Shown here piece by piece: positions 1-7,583 of a stretch of 64,000 bases of DNA. Position 1 is the stretch's first letter. The number at the start of each line of letters is the position of its first letter. Made by a program: the position numbers and the translations under genes. This stretch comes from Grimontia celer (GTDB lineage Bacteria; Pseudomonadota; Gammaproteobacteria; Enterobacterales; Vibrionaceae): positions 1,182,586 through 1,246,585 of the forward strand of contig NZ_FIZX01000002.1 of NCBI RefSeq assembly GCF_900055185.1, read 5' to 3'. Under the pieces are notes generated by a model. The model searched no databases. It was not told where the DNA came from and saw only the letters and a program-made list of their open reading frames with translations.

Positions 1-462
1 GGCTTCTGAAATGACCAAAAGCGGATACCCATCTGCAAAGCTGACTTTGGTTTGAGCGCTTTGGGAAAAACGTGGGGAAGATTCTTCACCCGTAAACAAC
101 AACTGCTTATTGCCACCTAGCAAATGGCTGAACCATGCATTGGCGGTAGATGTTGTGGAGTATCCTGCGAACTCGTCTTTCCAGACGCCTGTCTGCACTT
201 CACTCATAGAGAATTGAGAGTACTTCAACACCAAAGGAGACATGGTTGGATGGGTCAACGTAATACCGTTGGACTGAATAGCCACAGACACTTCAGTCAG
301 CTTTGGCTCGGTGCGTCCGGTGACCATTTTCCCCGTGCTATCCGTCACCATAAAGCGGCGATCGAAACTCAGGCCAATTTTTTCTACCCAAGCGTTGGAG
401 AGCGAGATGCCTCCTGCCGATTTAACGGGAAATACATTTATCTGGCTGACTTTTGTGCTCAC
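1..462 (-). CDS. MOSC N-terminal beta-barrel domain protein, partial (YcbX-like)
   Basis: The reading frame runs from a GTG at 462 leftwards out of the window, giving 154 visible residues and no stop. The start is chosen because a strong AAAGGAG lies 5-6 bases upstream. The N-terminus reads like the MOSC N-terminal beta barrel: VFPVKSAGG, then GLSFDRRFMVTDSTGKMVTGR. In E. coli YcbX this domain precedes a molybdenum-cofactor sulfurase C-terminal (MOSC) domain and a 2Fe-2S ferredoxin domain, and YcbX serves in reduction of N-hydroxylated compounds. The downstream domains are not in the window, so the full YcbX architecture is an inference. Confidence 0.82.
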   Translation of the reverse strand, partial: MSTKVSQINVFPVKSAGGISLSNAWVEKIGLSFDRRFMVTDSTGKMVTGRTEPKLTEVSVAIQSNGITLTHPTMSPLVLKYSQFSMSEVQTGVWKDEFAGYSTTSTANAWFSHLLGGNKQLLFTGEESSPRFSQSAQTKVSFADGYPLLVISEA

Positions 463-481
463 GCTGACTCCTTTCTATTTG

Positions 482-524
482 TACCCAAACAACCTGAAGA
501 TGCTGGATTCAGGTCGTTTGGGTA
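482..524. repeat. Palindromic intergenic repeat, copy 1
   Basis: A 17-base arm starting TACCCAAACAACC (482-498) pairs with 508-524 with one mismatch, around the spacer GATGCTGGA. Related copies lie at 32415-32460 and 54226-54271. It resembles short palindromic repeats scattered between genes in Vibrionaceae genomes. It sits between two genes of the minus strand, 20 bases upstream of the MOSC gene start. Confidence 0.7.
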
Positions 525-531
525 TATATGT

Positions 532-566
532 AAACGCCGATTCTGTATTGTACAGAATCGGCGTTT
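532..566 (-). terminator. Hairpin terminator of the 527-aa gene
   Basis: A perfect 16-base stem (532-547 pairing with 551-566) with a 3-base loop lies about 55 bases beyond the stop of the minus-strand gene at 622-2205. The T tract on the minus strand is short (GTTTACAT), so it may be a weak or Rho-assisted terminator. On the plus strand it is followed by TTTTATT. Confidence 0.65.
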
Positions 567-621
567 TATTGCTCCAACAAACTGTTCAGTAAGAGAAATG
601 CTTCACTGATATCTTACTGAA

Positions 622-2205
622 CTAACAGGCAATGCTTTTCCCTTCAGAAGCGATGATTTGCGCTAGTCGATCAGGCTCACTCACTAACGTCGGATACTTA
701 AGATACAAATGATGTAAACAGGTCAGACATAGAGATATACAATCATTAGTTTTCTCACGGATCTCCTCTGCATCCCACCACGCTTCGCCGGACAGGATGA
801 GGTTCCAATCACGGGTCAGCATTTGAGCGACTTCAACGGCCTCTTGTGCATCACCTTTGATCAACACGCTAACTGCCTGAGCAACGTTCTCGGCTTGAGA
901 ACCTGCACCAAATATATTGCGCAAAGCGAGAATCGCATCCAGCAAGCCATCCAACCTTTCTGGCTGCCTCGCCGCACTGAACAGTCTGCCAAAAGCGAGT
1001 CGAATACCCGTTGAATCGGTATCTTCCAGCAGCAAACTCCAGTTTTCCAAATCGTCCAACACACTGTTGGTCACTGACACTGGCTCTTCTGCTTCTTTTA
1101 CTGTGTCGACAACCTGCTTTGCCCCTTCCAGGGAAAAAGGGTCGATATGCCAAGCCCATTCAGGCGCAACAAACGGCGGCGTTTGTTCGAGAAAACACAT
1201 CGCCATGCATAAAGTTATGTTTAGTTCGGTCGCGACTTTGTCGTTCTCTGCATCCATCACATCATCAGGCCATTCATCGTCATCCAACAAATCTCCCGCA
1301 TTGATGGCGTAAGCAAAGCCGGATTCCAACATAAAGCCACTGTCTTTGCGCTTTGCCATCTGACTTGGCAATTGAAGAACATATTCAGCGATCGCTGGTG
1401 TGTATCGACGAATGGTTCCCCACTTTGTATCCAACGCATCAAAATCAATCAGAGAGGCATTGCGAAAGCCAACAAACAATGGAATCTGCGCCACTTCACC
1501 GTCAGCCACGCTGCGTGCTATCTCGAGCATTTCCAATACGGTTTCGACGAAAATATCTGCAGAAATAGGCCCACGCACACGCATCAAGTCATAGCTGTTA
1601 ATGAGAAGAGCAGCAGGAAGTGAGGAAAGCGTGATAACGCCACGTTTGCCTTTGGAATCTGCATAATGGCCGAAGGTCTCACTCGGCTCATTACCAATGG
1701 TTTCGAACACACGCTCAAACGAATGATCTTCGATGAAGTGTCGATACAGAGTTTTGTGGCCAGGCAGGTGCATGATCGCGGCACTCAAATGACCCGAGGC
1801 GCGATAAAACAAATGAGGACGTGCCCCCGCTTTTACCAGAAAAAGTGGGTAGAGTTCTGCTGCTACGTTGGCCAAGCTTCGCGCAAGGGGATCAGTCGCA
1901 TTGACTACTGGCGTTGTGCCTCCGTTTTGGCGGCGCCACACAGAAAACATATGCTGACCGTTTTGCAGCACATGCGGCAAACGATGGAAAAATGACTGTT
2001 CGATATCGCCTTGAGAAACCGCGACTGCACGCATTTGTCGGCACAGTTGAATGTAGGAAGACAGTGTATCTTTTTGCTTGGCATTCAAACGCGCCTGATG
2101 TTGCAGCACCAACCTCGCGTCTGCTTCAGAAACGTTCAAAATGTAACTGACAACGCGGTGCCCCATGGCTTTGACGAAATTCGGGATAGGTTCTTTCAAC
2201 GGCAT
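622..2205 (-). CDS. Hypothetical protein, 527 aa
   Basis: I do not recognise this protein. It is soluble, with no signal peptide or membrane segment. Residues about 10-60 are helical and might hold a helix-turn-helix (SYILNVSEADARLVLQHQ), which only weakly recalls Xre-type antitoxins. Acidic stretches lie near residue 310 (LLDDDEWPDDVMDAEND), and the C-terminal third is helix-rich with several Cys and Trp. The ATG start has GGGGGTG upstream. It stands alone, with a hairpin after the stop and the LysR gene upstream on the same strand. No function can be assigned from sequence. Confidence 0.8.
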   Translation of the reverse strand: MPLKEPIPNFVKAMGHRVVSYILNVSEADARLVLQHQARLNAKQKDTLSSYIQLCRQMRAVAVSQGDIEQSFFHRLPHVLQNGQHMFSVWRRQNGGTTPVVNATDPLARSLANVAAELYPLFLVKAGARPHLFYRASGHLSAAIMHLPGHKTLYRHFIEDHSFERVFETIGNEPSETFGHYADSKGKRGVITLSSLPAALLINSYDLMRVRGPISADIFVETVLEMLEIARSVADGEVAQIPLFVGFRNASLIDFDALDTKWGTIRRYTPAIAEYVLQLPSQMAKRKDSGFMLESGFAYAINAGDLLDDDEWPDDVMDAENDKVATELNITLCMAMCFLEQTPPFVAPEWAWHIDPFSLEGAKQVVDTVKEAEEPVSVTNSVLDDLENWSLLLEDTDSTGIRLAFGRLFSAARQPERLDGLLDAILALRNIFGAGSQAENVAQAVSVLIKGDAQEAVEVAQMLTRDWNLILSGEAWWDAEEIREKTNDCISLCLTCLHHLYLKYPTLVSEPDRLAQIIASEGKSIAC

Positions 2206-2428
2206 ATCACCCCCAGCGTCAATCTCTTTCGCTACACCCCATTTAGCGAGAGAGTCGTCTATCCAAACAGCGCTCGCGAGAGGCTATTTGATCGTATCAC
2301 CACATGCTTTGAGAAAAGGCAGGCTGTTTGGACTTCTTATGTTTTTGTTATCGGCAGCGCGTTAGAAAAATATAGCAGTTAGGGCACAAGATCTTCGGAA
2401 AACAAGCTCGTTTCCTGAATTTCCATTG

Positions 2429-3328
2429 TCAGTTGAGAGAGTTACCGGTAGCAATTTTTTTCAGAGCTGACCAAACTCTTTCGCCCGAGGGATGCAATCG
2501 GGACTGGTACCTGTAAGCGTAGTAAGAGACCTGCCGAATATGCTTCTTATCGCCAATAACAATCAAACGACCATCTCTGATTTCATCACGTATCGAAAAG
2601 TCCGGCAGCCATGCGACTCCCTGACCTTTCACTGCCTGTAGCTTTAGCATGTCGACCATGGAAGAAAGAAAGACAGTTTTTAGATTGAGTTCACTACGAA
2701 GGGAGTCAGTTTGTCGTCCCATGTATGAAGCCGGATTGTAGGCCAGCCATGGTGTTGCTTCTTCAGATTCGAGGGAAAACTTTGGCAACCCTTTTTCGTT
2801 GGGTGCTGTAACGGGTAGCAAATCAGCATGACCCACCTTAATGTAGTCAAACGGCGGTAATTTCAGGTGTTCGTTTTCAAATGCCAATAACAAATCACAC
2901 TCGCCTTGTTGAAGTGCATCTACGGCTTCATCTACGTTCATGGCGTCGACACTCAGCATTGGCTGTGTTTTGGGCCTAAAGGCTTGCTGAATCGAGAGCG
3001 TCATATCTAACGCCAATGAATGAGCAGAAGCGATGCGCACCAGGCTGCCATCAGAATAGTTGAGCGCCGAGATCTGGCTGATCCCCTCTTCCATCTGATG
3101 AACCAATGTTCTCGCGGTAACCCGGAAGATTCGACCACTGGCTGTTAATGCAACGGGGGTTTGGGTGCGATCAATCAGTTCAGCGCCGACAGACTGTTCT
3201 AACATGCGAATACGGCGTGAAAAAGCAGGTTGGGTAATATTTCTAAGCCCTGCTGCCGTCGAAAAATTCCGTGTTTCTGCCAAAGCCAGAAAATCTTCCA
3301 GCCACTTACTTTCGATATTCAAGCCCAC
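2429..3328 (-). CDS. dgcR: LysR-family regulator of the D-glutamate genes (DgcR-like)
   Basis: A 299-residue LysR-type regulator. The N-terminal winged helix reads WLEDFLALAETRNFSTAAG then ITQPAFSRRIRMLEQ, and a substrate-binding domain follows from about residue 90. It is divergent from the DgcN-like and DgcA-like genes across about 210 bases, the usual layout when a LysR protein controls its neighbours. In marine bacteria a LysR protein named DgcR controls dgcN-dgcA. The symbol rests on that context and not on a diagnostic motif. The start could be GTG at 3328 or TTG at 3322, the latter having GGAAG at a good distance. Confidence 0.8.
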   Translation of the reverse strand: MGLNIESKWLEDFLALAETRNFSTAAGLRNITQPAFSRRIRMLEQSVGAELIDRTQTPVALTASGRIFRVTARTLVHQMEEGISQISALNYSDGSLVRIASAHSLALDMTLSIQQAFRPKTQPMLSVDAMNVDEAVDALQQGECDLLLAFENEHLKLPPFDYIKVGHADLLPVTAPNEKGLPKFSLESEEATPWLAYNPASYMGRQTDSLRSELNLKTVFLSSMVDMLKLQAVKGQGVAWLPDFSIRDEIRDGRLIVIGDKKHIRQVSYYAYRYQSRLHPSGERVWSALKKIATGNSLN

Positions 3329-3539
3329 TTCCCATGCTTTGTTTCTATTCCTATCGACATTCTAATTTCATAGACGAAGTTTAAGTCGATATAAATCACA
3401 TAATTCTTAGTTTTTGATAACCAATCGGCATAGGTGAATCACAAACGGCATTTTTCCACGACGACTAACCCTCATATAGTTAAAACATCACCTTAGGACA
3501 TCATGCAGCACGCAAGGCGTGCCGGAGAAAAGGAAAACG
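3329..3539. promoter_or_regulatory. Divergent promoter region dgcR / dgcN
   Basis: These 211 bases separate the divergent regulator and enzyme genes and must hold both promoters and the LysR site. The part at 3360-3440 is AT-rich. I could not single out one T-N11-A box with confidence. Confidence 0.5.
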
Positions 3540-4553
3540 ATGAACATCCCAGCCCCATACCTTCTTATGCTCGGCGACAGCCACGACCCACTCGCGATCA
3601 AAACTGCCCGTGGTATCCACTACTGGCGACCAGAGAAATGTCTAGGCCAATTACGTTTGAACGATGGTGTACCTTCACTTGGCCTTCCAGAAATGGATGC
3701 AAATATTGCATACGCGCAAGGCGCCAAAACCTTTGTTCTGGGTACAGCAAACGCCGGTGGTGTGTTGGCAGAACACTGGATCCCAATGATTGTTGAAGCG
3801 ATTGAAATGGGTATGCATGTCGCTTCGGGCTTGCACCAGCGTTTGGCAGACGTGCCAGCCATTGCGGATGCAGCAGAAAAGGCGGGCGTTCAACTGTTTG
3901 ATTTGCGCCACCATGCTGAAAAGCTGGATGTGGGAAATGGCAAGAAACGTTCTGGTCGACGTCTTTTGACCATAGGCACTGATTGTTCTGTGGGCAAAAT
4001 GTTCACCACCTTGGCGCTTGAAAAAGCGATGAAAGCACGTGACATGAAAGCCACCTTCTGCGCGACAGGGCAAACAGGCATTTTGGTGGAAGGTAAAGGT
4101 ATTGCAGTAGATGCAGTGATCTCAGACTTTATCGCAGGTGCAACGGAAGCGTTGTCGCCAGCATGCGACGCCGATGAGTGGCAACTGATTGAAGGTCAGG
4201 GCTCTTTGCTCAACCCTGCGTTTTCCGGTGTCACTATGGGTCTACTGCATGGTTCCCAGCCTGATGCATTGGTCCTTTGTCACGAAGCCAATCGCCCGCA
4301 CACCCGCCATATGCCTCATATGCCAATGCCAGCAGTCGAAGACATTATGGAGCTTGGCTTGAGCTTAGCAAAACTCACCAATCCAAACCCTCGCTTTGTT
4401 GGCATGGCAATTAACACCTCTGCACTTAGCGAAGAAGAAGCCAAGGTCTATCTTAAAGAGATGGAAGAAAAGCATGGATTGCCAGCCACCGATCCGGTTC
4501 GATTCGGTGTAGAAAACATCGTCAATCATCTGGTCACCAGTTACGAGGGTTAA
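3540..4553 (+). CDS. dgcN: DUF1611 protein, probable D-glutamate N-acetyltransferase DgcN
   Basis: A 337-residue DUF1611 protein. Family members have an N-terminal Rossmann-like part and a P-loop-like part; here TIGTDCSVGKMFTTLAL (about residues 150-166) is the P-loop-like stretch, with a conserved GQGSLLNPAF later. In marine Proteobacteria DgcN acetylates D-glutamate to N-acetyl-D-glutamate, the first step in turning D-Glu into L-Glu. The ATG at 3540 is chosen because AAGGA lies just before it; a GTG at 3519 would add seven residues. The next gene starts one base after its stop, so the two are co-transcribed. Other DUF1611 proteins have other proposed roles, so the function is inferred from family plus context. 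Confidence 0.85.
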   Translation: MNIPAPYLLMLGDSHDPLAIKTARGIHYWRPEKCLGQLRLNDGVPSLGLPEMDANIAYAQGAKTFVLGTANAGGVLAEHWIPMIVEAIEMGMHVASGLHQRLADVPAIADAAEKAGVQLFDLRHHAEKLDVGNGKKRSGRRLLTIGTDCSVGKMFTTLALEKAMKARDMKATFCATGQTGILVEGKGIAVDAVISDFIAGATEALSPACDADEWQLIEGQGSLLNPAFSGVTMGLLHGSQPDALVLCHEANRPHTRHMPHMPMPAVEDIMELGLSLAKLTNPNPRFVGMAINTSALSEEEAKVYLKEMEEKHGLPATDPVRFGVENIVNHLVTSYEG

Positions 4554-4554
4554 G

Positions 4555-5490
4555 ATGCAGATAAACGCGCAGATAGCCACATACAACCTAAAGCGCCCCT
4601 TTACGATTTCTCGTGGAAGCCGAACGCTAGCGGAAGTGATTCAAGTGACCATCGAGAAAGACGGCAAAAAAGGGACGGGGGAATGTTCGCCAACTGGACG
4701 TTATGGGGAATCCTTTGAAAGCGTCTTAGCACAGATTGATTCGGTGAGAGGAAAAGCCTTTGACCGTACACAATTAAAAGCGCTTTTGCCTGCAGGTGCT
4801 GCCCGCAATGCCTTAGATTGTGCGCTCTGGGATCTGGAATCAGACAACTTCCCTGATGGCTTTTCGCTGCCAGAGTTTATTCAAACAGCAATGACCGTTT
4901 CGATTGCTTCACCGCAAGAAATGGGCGAAGAGGCTAAACGCTATGTGGAGCAAGGCGCAACGCTGATCAAGGTAAAATTAAACGGTGATGATGTATTTGA
5001 GCGACTTTCAGCGGTTAGAGCTGCTGCTCCGGATACCACATTGATTGTCGATGCCAATGAAGCTTGGGGGGATCTGGATATCGAAGCGACGATTCAACAA
5101 ATCGCACCACTAAACATTGCCATGGTTGAACAGCCCTTACCTGCCGCTGAAGACGAAGCGTTGCGCCATGTTTCCAGCCCAATTCCACTTTGTGCCGATG
5201 AAAGCTGTCATACCGCAGATGATGTCGACAGTTTGATAGGCAAATACCAGATGGTGAATATCAAATTAGACAAAACTGGCGGTTTGACGGCAGCGTTCGA
5301 ATTGGAACAAGCAGCGCGTGCTAAAGGAATGCAAGTGATGGTCGGTTGTATGCTTGGAAGTTCTGTCGCCATGCGCGCAGCTCTACCAGTCGCAGCCACT
5401 GCGGTATTGGTTGATCTCGATGGTGCGTTCCTGATCAGTGATGATGTTCAGGGCGGCTTAAACTACCAAAACGGTAATATCATTCTCTAG
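4555..5490 (+). CDS. dgcA: Enolase-superfamily epimerase, probable N-acetyl-D-glutamate racemase DgcA
   Basis: A 311-residue member of the dipeptide-epimerase branch of the enolase superfamily. The catalytic set is visible: KVKL (about residue 141, first Lys), VDANEAW (first metal Asp), EQPLP (metal Glu), ADES (third metal ligand) and IKLDKTGG (second catalytic Lys). Two lysines on opposite faces fit 1,1-proton transfer, meaning racemisation or epimerisation. Tight coupling to the DUF1611 gene points to conversion of N-acetyl-D-glutamate to the L form. An L-Ala-D/L-Glu epimerase of peptidoglycan recycling is the alternative. Confidence 0.87.
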   Translation: MQINAQIATYNLKRPFTISRGSRTLAEVIQVTIEKDGKKGTGECSPTGRYGESFESVLAQIDSVRGKAFDRTQLKALLPAGAARNALDCALWDLESDNFPDGFSLPEFIQTAMTVSIASPQEMGEEAKRYVEQGATLIKVKLNGDDVFERLSAVRAAAPDTTLIVDANEAWGDLDIEATIQQIAPLNIAMVEQPLPAAEDEALRHVSSPIPLCADESCHTADDVDSLIGKYQMVNIKLDKTGGLTAAFELEQAARAKGMQVMVGCMLGSSVAMRAALPVAATAVLVDLDGAFLISDDVQGGLNYQNGNIIL

Positions 5491-5527
5491 GGGGTGTTAA
5501 CTATTTCATATCTTTAGCTCACAAAGA

Positions 5528-5562
5528 GGATGAAATGCTTTCATGGCGTTTCATCCTTTTTT
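5528..5562 (+). terminator. Terminator of dgcNA
   Basis: The stem GGATGAAA (5528-5535) pairs with TTTCATCC (5549-5556) and is followed by six T. It lies 38 bases after the dgcA stop. Confidence 0.85.
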
Positions 5563-5624
5563 GTTGCTTTGGAGCGGGTCACAAAAATAGACACCTAAAT
5601 TGCGACAAATTGTTAACAGCCATC

Positions 5625-5653
5625 TTGACCACCTACATACCGACCACTATTCT
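5625..5653 (+). promoter_or_regulatory. Sigma-70-like promoter of the desaturase gene
   Basis: TTGACC (5625-5630) and TATTCT (5648-5653) are separated by exactly 17 bases. The -10 box directly abuts the palindrome at 5654-5671. Confidence 0.65.
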
Positions 5654-5671
5654 AGCGTACATGTGTACGCT
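5654..5671. promoter_or_regulatory. FabR-type operator
   Basis: A perfect dyad, AGCGTACA-TG-TGTACGCT, with 8-base arms. The form GTACA-NN-TGTAC is that known for FabR, the TetR-family repressor of unsaturated fatty acid genes. It follows the -10 box, so a bound repressor would cover the start of transcription. FabR itself is not in the window. Confidence 0.75.
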
Positions 5672-5691
5672 GGAATTTTGCGGTATTTAAC

Positions 5692-6825
5692 ATGGAATCA
5701 AATAACACAAATAAACCACCGATCATTTGGCTGAATGTCTCGGTGTTTGTCGTCACTTTTGCGGTAGCGATAATTGGTACGCCACTTTGGGCTTACTATC
5801 ATGGCTTCGATTGGGCCCAAATCGCGATGCTCCTCGTCGCCTTTACCTTTAGCGGTATGTCAATCACAGCGGGTTACCACAGACTCTGGTCTCATAAAAC
5901 CTACGAAGCCCACCCTATTCTGAAATTCATTTTTGCTCTTGGCGGCGCTTATGCTGTTCAAAACAGCATCCTTCACTGGTCTTCCGACCACCGCGTGCAC
6001 CACCGTCATGTCGATGACAACGACACCGACCCATACTCCGCAAAGCGCGGCTTCTGGTATTCACACATCGGATGGATGCTCCGTGAATATCAAAAACACC
6101 GCTACTCCGATTACAGCAACTGCCGTGACCTGCAGAAAGACAAGATCGTCATGTGGCAGCACAAGTATTACCTCCCATTGGTCATTGCCACCAACTTCGG
6201 TATTCCTATTGCCTTTGGTCTGATTCACGGTGATTTGTGGGGTGCTATCATCCTGATTGGTTTCACCCGTTTGGTGCTGAACCATCACTGTACTTTCTTT
6301 ATTAATTCTCTAGCGCACATCTGGGGTAAACAACCTTACACAGAGAAAAACACGGCGCGTGACAACGGTATTCTGGCATTCCTGACTTTCGGTGAGGGCT
6401 ACCATAATTTCCACCACATCTTTGAAAATGACTACCGCAATGGCATCTACTGGTGGCAGTTTGATCCAACAAAGTGGCTGATTAAATCAAGCAGCTGGCT
6501 TGGGTTGACGAAAAAACTTCGTATCACGCCACCAGATCGCATCGAGAAAGCCAAGGCAAGAATGATGCTGAAAAATATTCAAGCGCGTTTGAGCCTCACG
6601 CCAAACGCGACACATCGCTTGCAGATTGTTGAGCAAGAATATGAGGCATTGGTATCTCGCATGAGTGAATACTATGAAGCCAAGAAGCGATTGCTTGACC
6701 TGAAAAAGCAGAACCTGCTGAAGAAGTACGAGCGAGCCATTCTGCTGCAGCAATTGCAGATCCTGAAAGCAGACTTTCAGAAGCAGAAGCGTAATTGGAT
6801 GACGCTTACCGCTTCTTACGCATGA
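5692..6825 (+). CDS. Membrane acyl-CoA fatty-acid desaturase
   Basis: A 377-residue delta-9-type desaturase that inserts a double bond into saturated acyl chains at the inner membrane, using a di-iron centre. The three histidine boxes are complete: HRLWSH at 63-68, HRVHH at 100-104 and HNFHH at 238-242, the last after GEGY. Hydrophobic segments lie near residues 12-32, 42-60, 75-90 and 160-195. After the catalytic part (about residue 280) there is a long charged coiled-coil tail rich in Lys, Leu and Gln, which typical bacterial desaturases of about 290-330 residues lack. It is a single-gene unit with its own promoter, FabR-like operator and terminator, consistent with membrane-fluidity control. 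Confidence 0.93.
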   Translation: MESNNTNKPPIIWLNVSVFVVTFAVAIIGTPLWAYYHGFDWAQIAMLLVAFTFSGMSITAGYHRLWSHKTYEAHPILKFIFALGGAYAVQNSILHWSSDHRVHHRHVDDNDTDPYSAKRGFWYSHIGWMLREYQKHRYSDYSNCRDLQKDKIVMWQHKYYLPLVIATNFGIPIAFGLIHGDLWGAIILIGFTRLVLNHHCTFFINSLAHIWGKQPYTEKNTARDNGILAFLTFGEGYHNFHHIFENDYRNGIYWWQFDPTKWLIKSSSWLGLTKKLRITPPDRIEKAKARMMLKNIQARLSLTPNATHRLQIVEQEYEALVSRMSEYYEAKKRLLDLKKQNLLKKYERAILLQQLQILKADFQKQKRNWMTLTASYA

Positions 6826-6848
6826 ATATTGATTGAGACTAAAAGCGC

Positions 6849-6875
6849 AAAGGGCAGAGAAATCTGCCCTTTTCA
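6849..6875 (+). terminator. Terminator of the desaturase gene
   Basis: AAAGGGCAGA (6849-6858) pairs with TCTGCCCTTT (6863-6872) around a GAAA loop, with T residues following. Confidence 0.85.
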
Positions 6876-7059
6876 TTTCTAAAACGATAAAGTCTTCACA
6901 CCAAATAGATGCATAATATCAATTACATGCCAGTATCCTTGCTCATCCATTTTGCAAGCACATGGTATTCACCTTGTTGAAAGCAAAACAGGCAAACATC
7001 CACAGTGCTGTTATGACAAACTTTCAGATGGAACGCGCTGAGACGAAAGGAAACTGAAC

Positions 7060-7524
7060 TTGGAAATCCGACAAGCAACACCATTCGATATCGAAGAGAT
7101 ATTCGACATCTATCAACAAATTGCCCAAAAACACTTCGATAACGCACCGAATGCCTTTAACCCTCCCTCACAAGAAGACAAAAGTTTTCTACTTTCCAAA
7201 ATCCAAGATGATGCCTGGTGGTTTGCCGTTGCGGAATCAAAGGGCCAGATAGTCGGATATGCCATGGCAAGGTTGGACAGAAATGAAACCGTGCCATTTT
7301 TGGCCAAGACATTGATTTGCCGTTTAAACACCATAGTTGTTGATCAGACTGTACAAGCCAAAGGAATGGGTAGAGCGCTGATTGAAGCTTGTAAAAGTTG
7401 GGCCTTTGAAAGTGGAGCCGTAGAAGTGCGTTTAGAAGTGATGTCATTCAATGAAGACGCTGTCGGATTCTATGAGCACATGGGATTCGAAACGCTGTCT
7501 CACACCATGAATCTGAAACTATAA
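7060..7524 (+). CDS. GNAT-family N-acetyltransferase
   Basis: A 154-residue GNAT enzyme that moves an acetyl group from acetyl-CoA to an unknown amine. The acetyl-CoA loop is seen as VQAKGMGRALIEAC (about residues 104-117), with the later EVRLEV and NEDAVGFYEHMGF typical of motif B. The start is a TTG at 7060 preceded by AAAGGA; no ATG is better placed. It is convergent with the protease gene and shares the hairpin at 7540-7566 with it. Confidence 0.87.
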   Translation: MEIRQATPFDIEEIFDIYQQIAQKHFDNAPNAFNPPSQEDKSFLLSKIQDDAWWFAVAESKGQIVGYAMARLDRNETVPFLAKTLICRLNTIVVDQTVQAKGMGRALIEACKSWAFESGAVEVRLEVMSFNEDAVGFYEHMGFETLSHTMNLKL

Positions 7525-7539
7525 ACCTCAAAAAAAAGT

Positions 7540-7570
7540 AGCCGGAGTGATTTTCATCCTCCGGCTTTTT
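7540..7570. terminator. Bidirectional terminator, GNAT / protease
   Basis: AGCCGGAG (7540-7547) pairs with CTCCGGCT (7559-7566), with an A tract before and a T tract after. It serves the convergent genes ending at 7524 and 7584. Confidence 0.85.
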
Positions 7571-7583
7571 CATTTCTTTGCCC

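Noticed and set aside
124-609. 161-aa open frame on the plus strand at the left end
   Set aside because: It is the antisense of the MOSC-domain gene, whose frame has a Shine-Dalgarno and family motifs; the plus-strand protein has no recognisable features.
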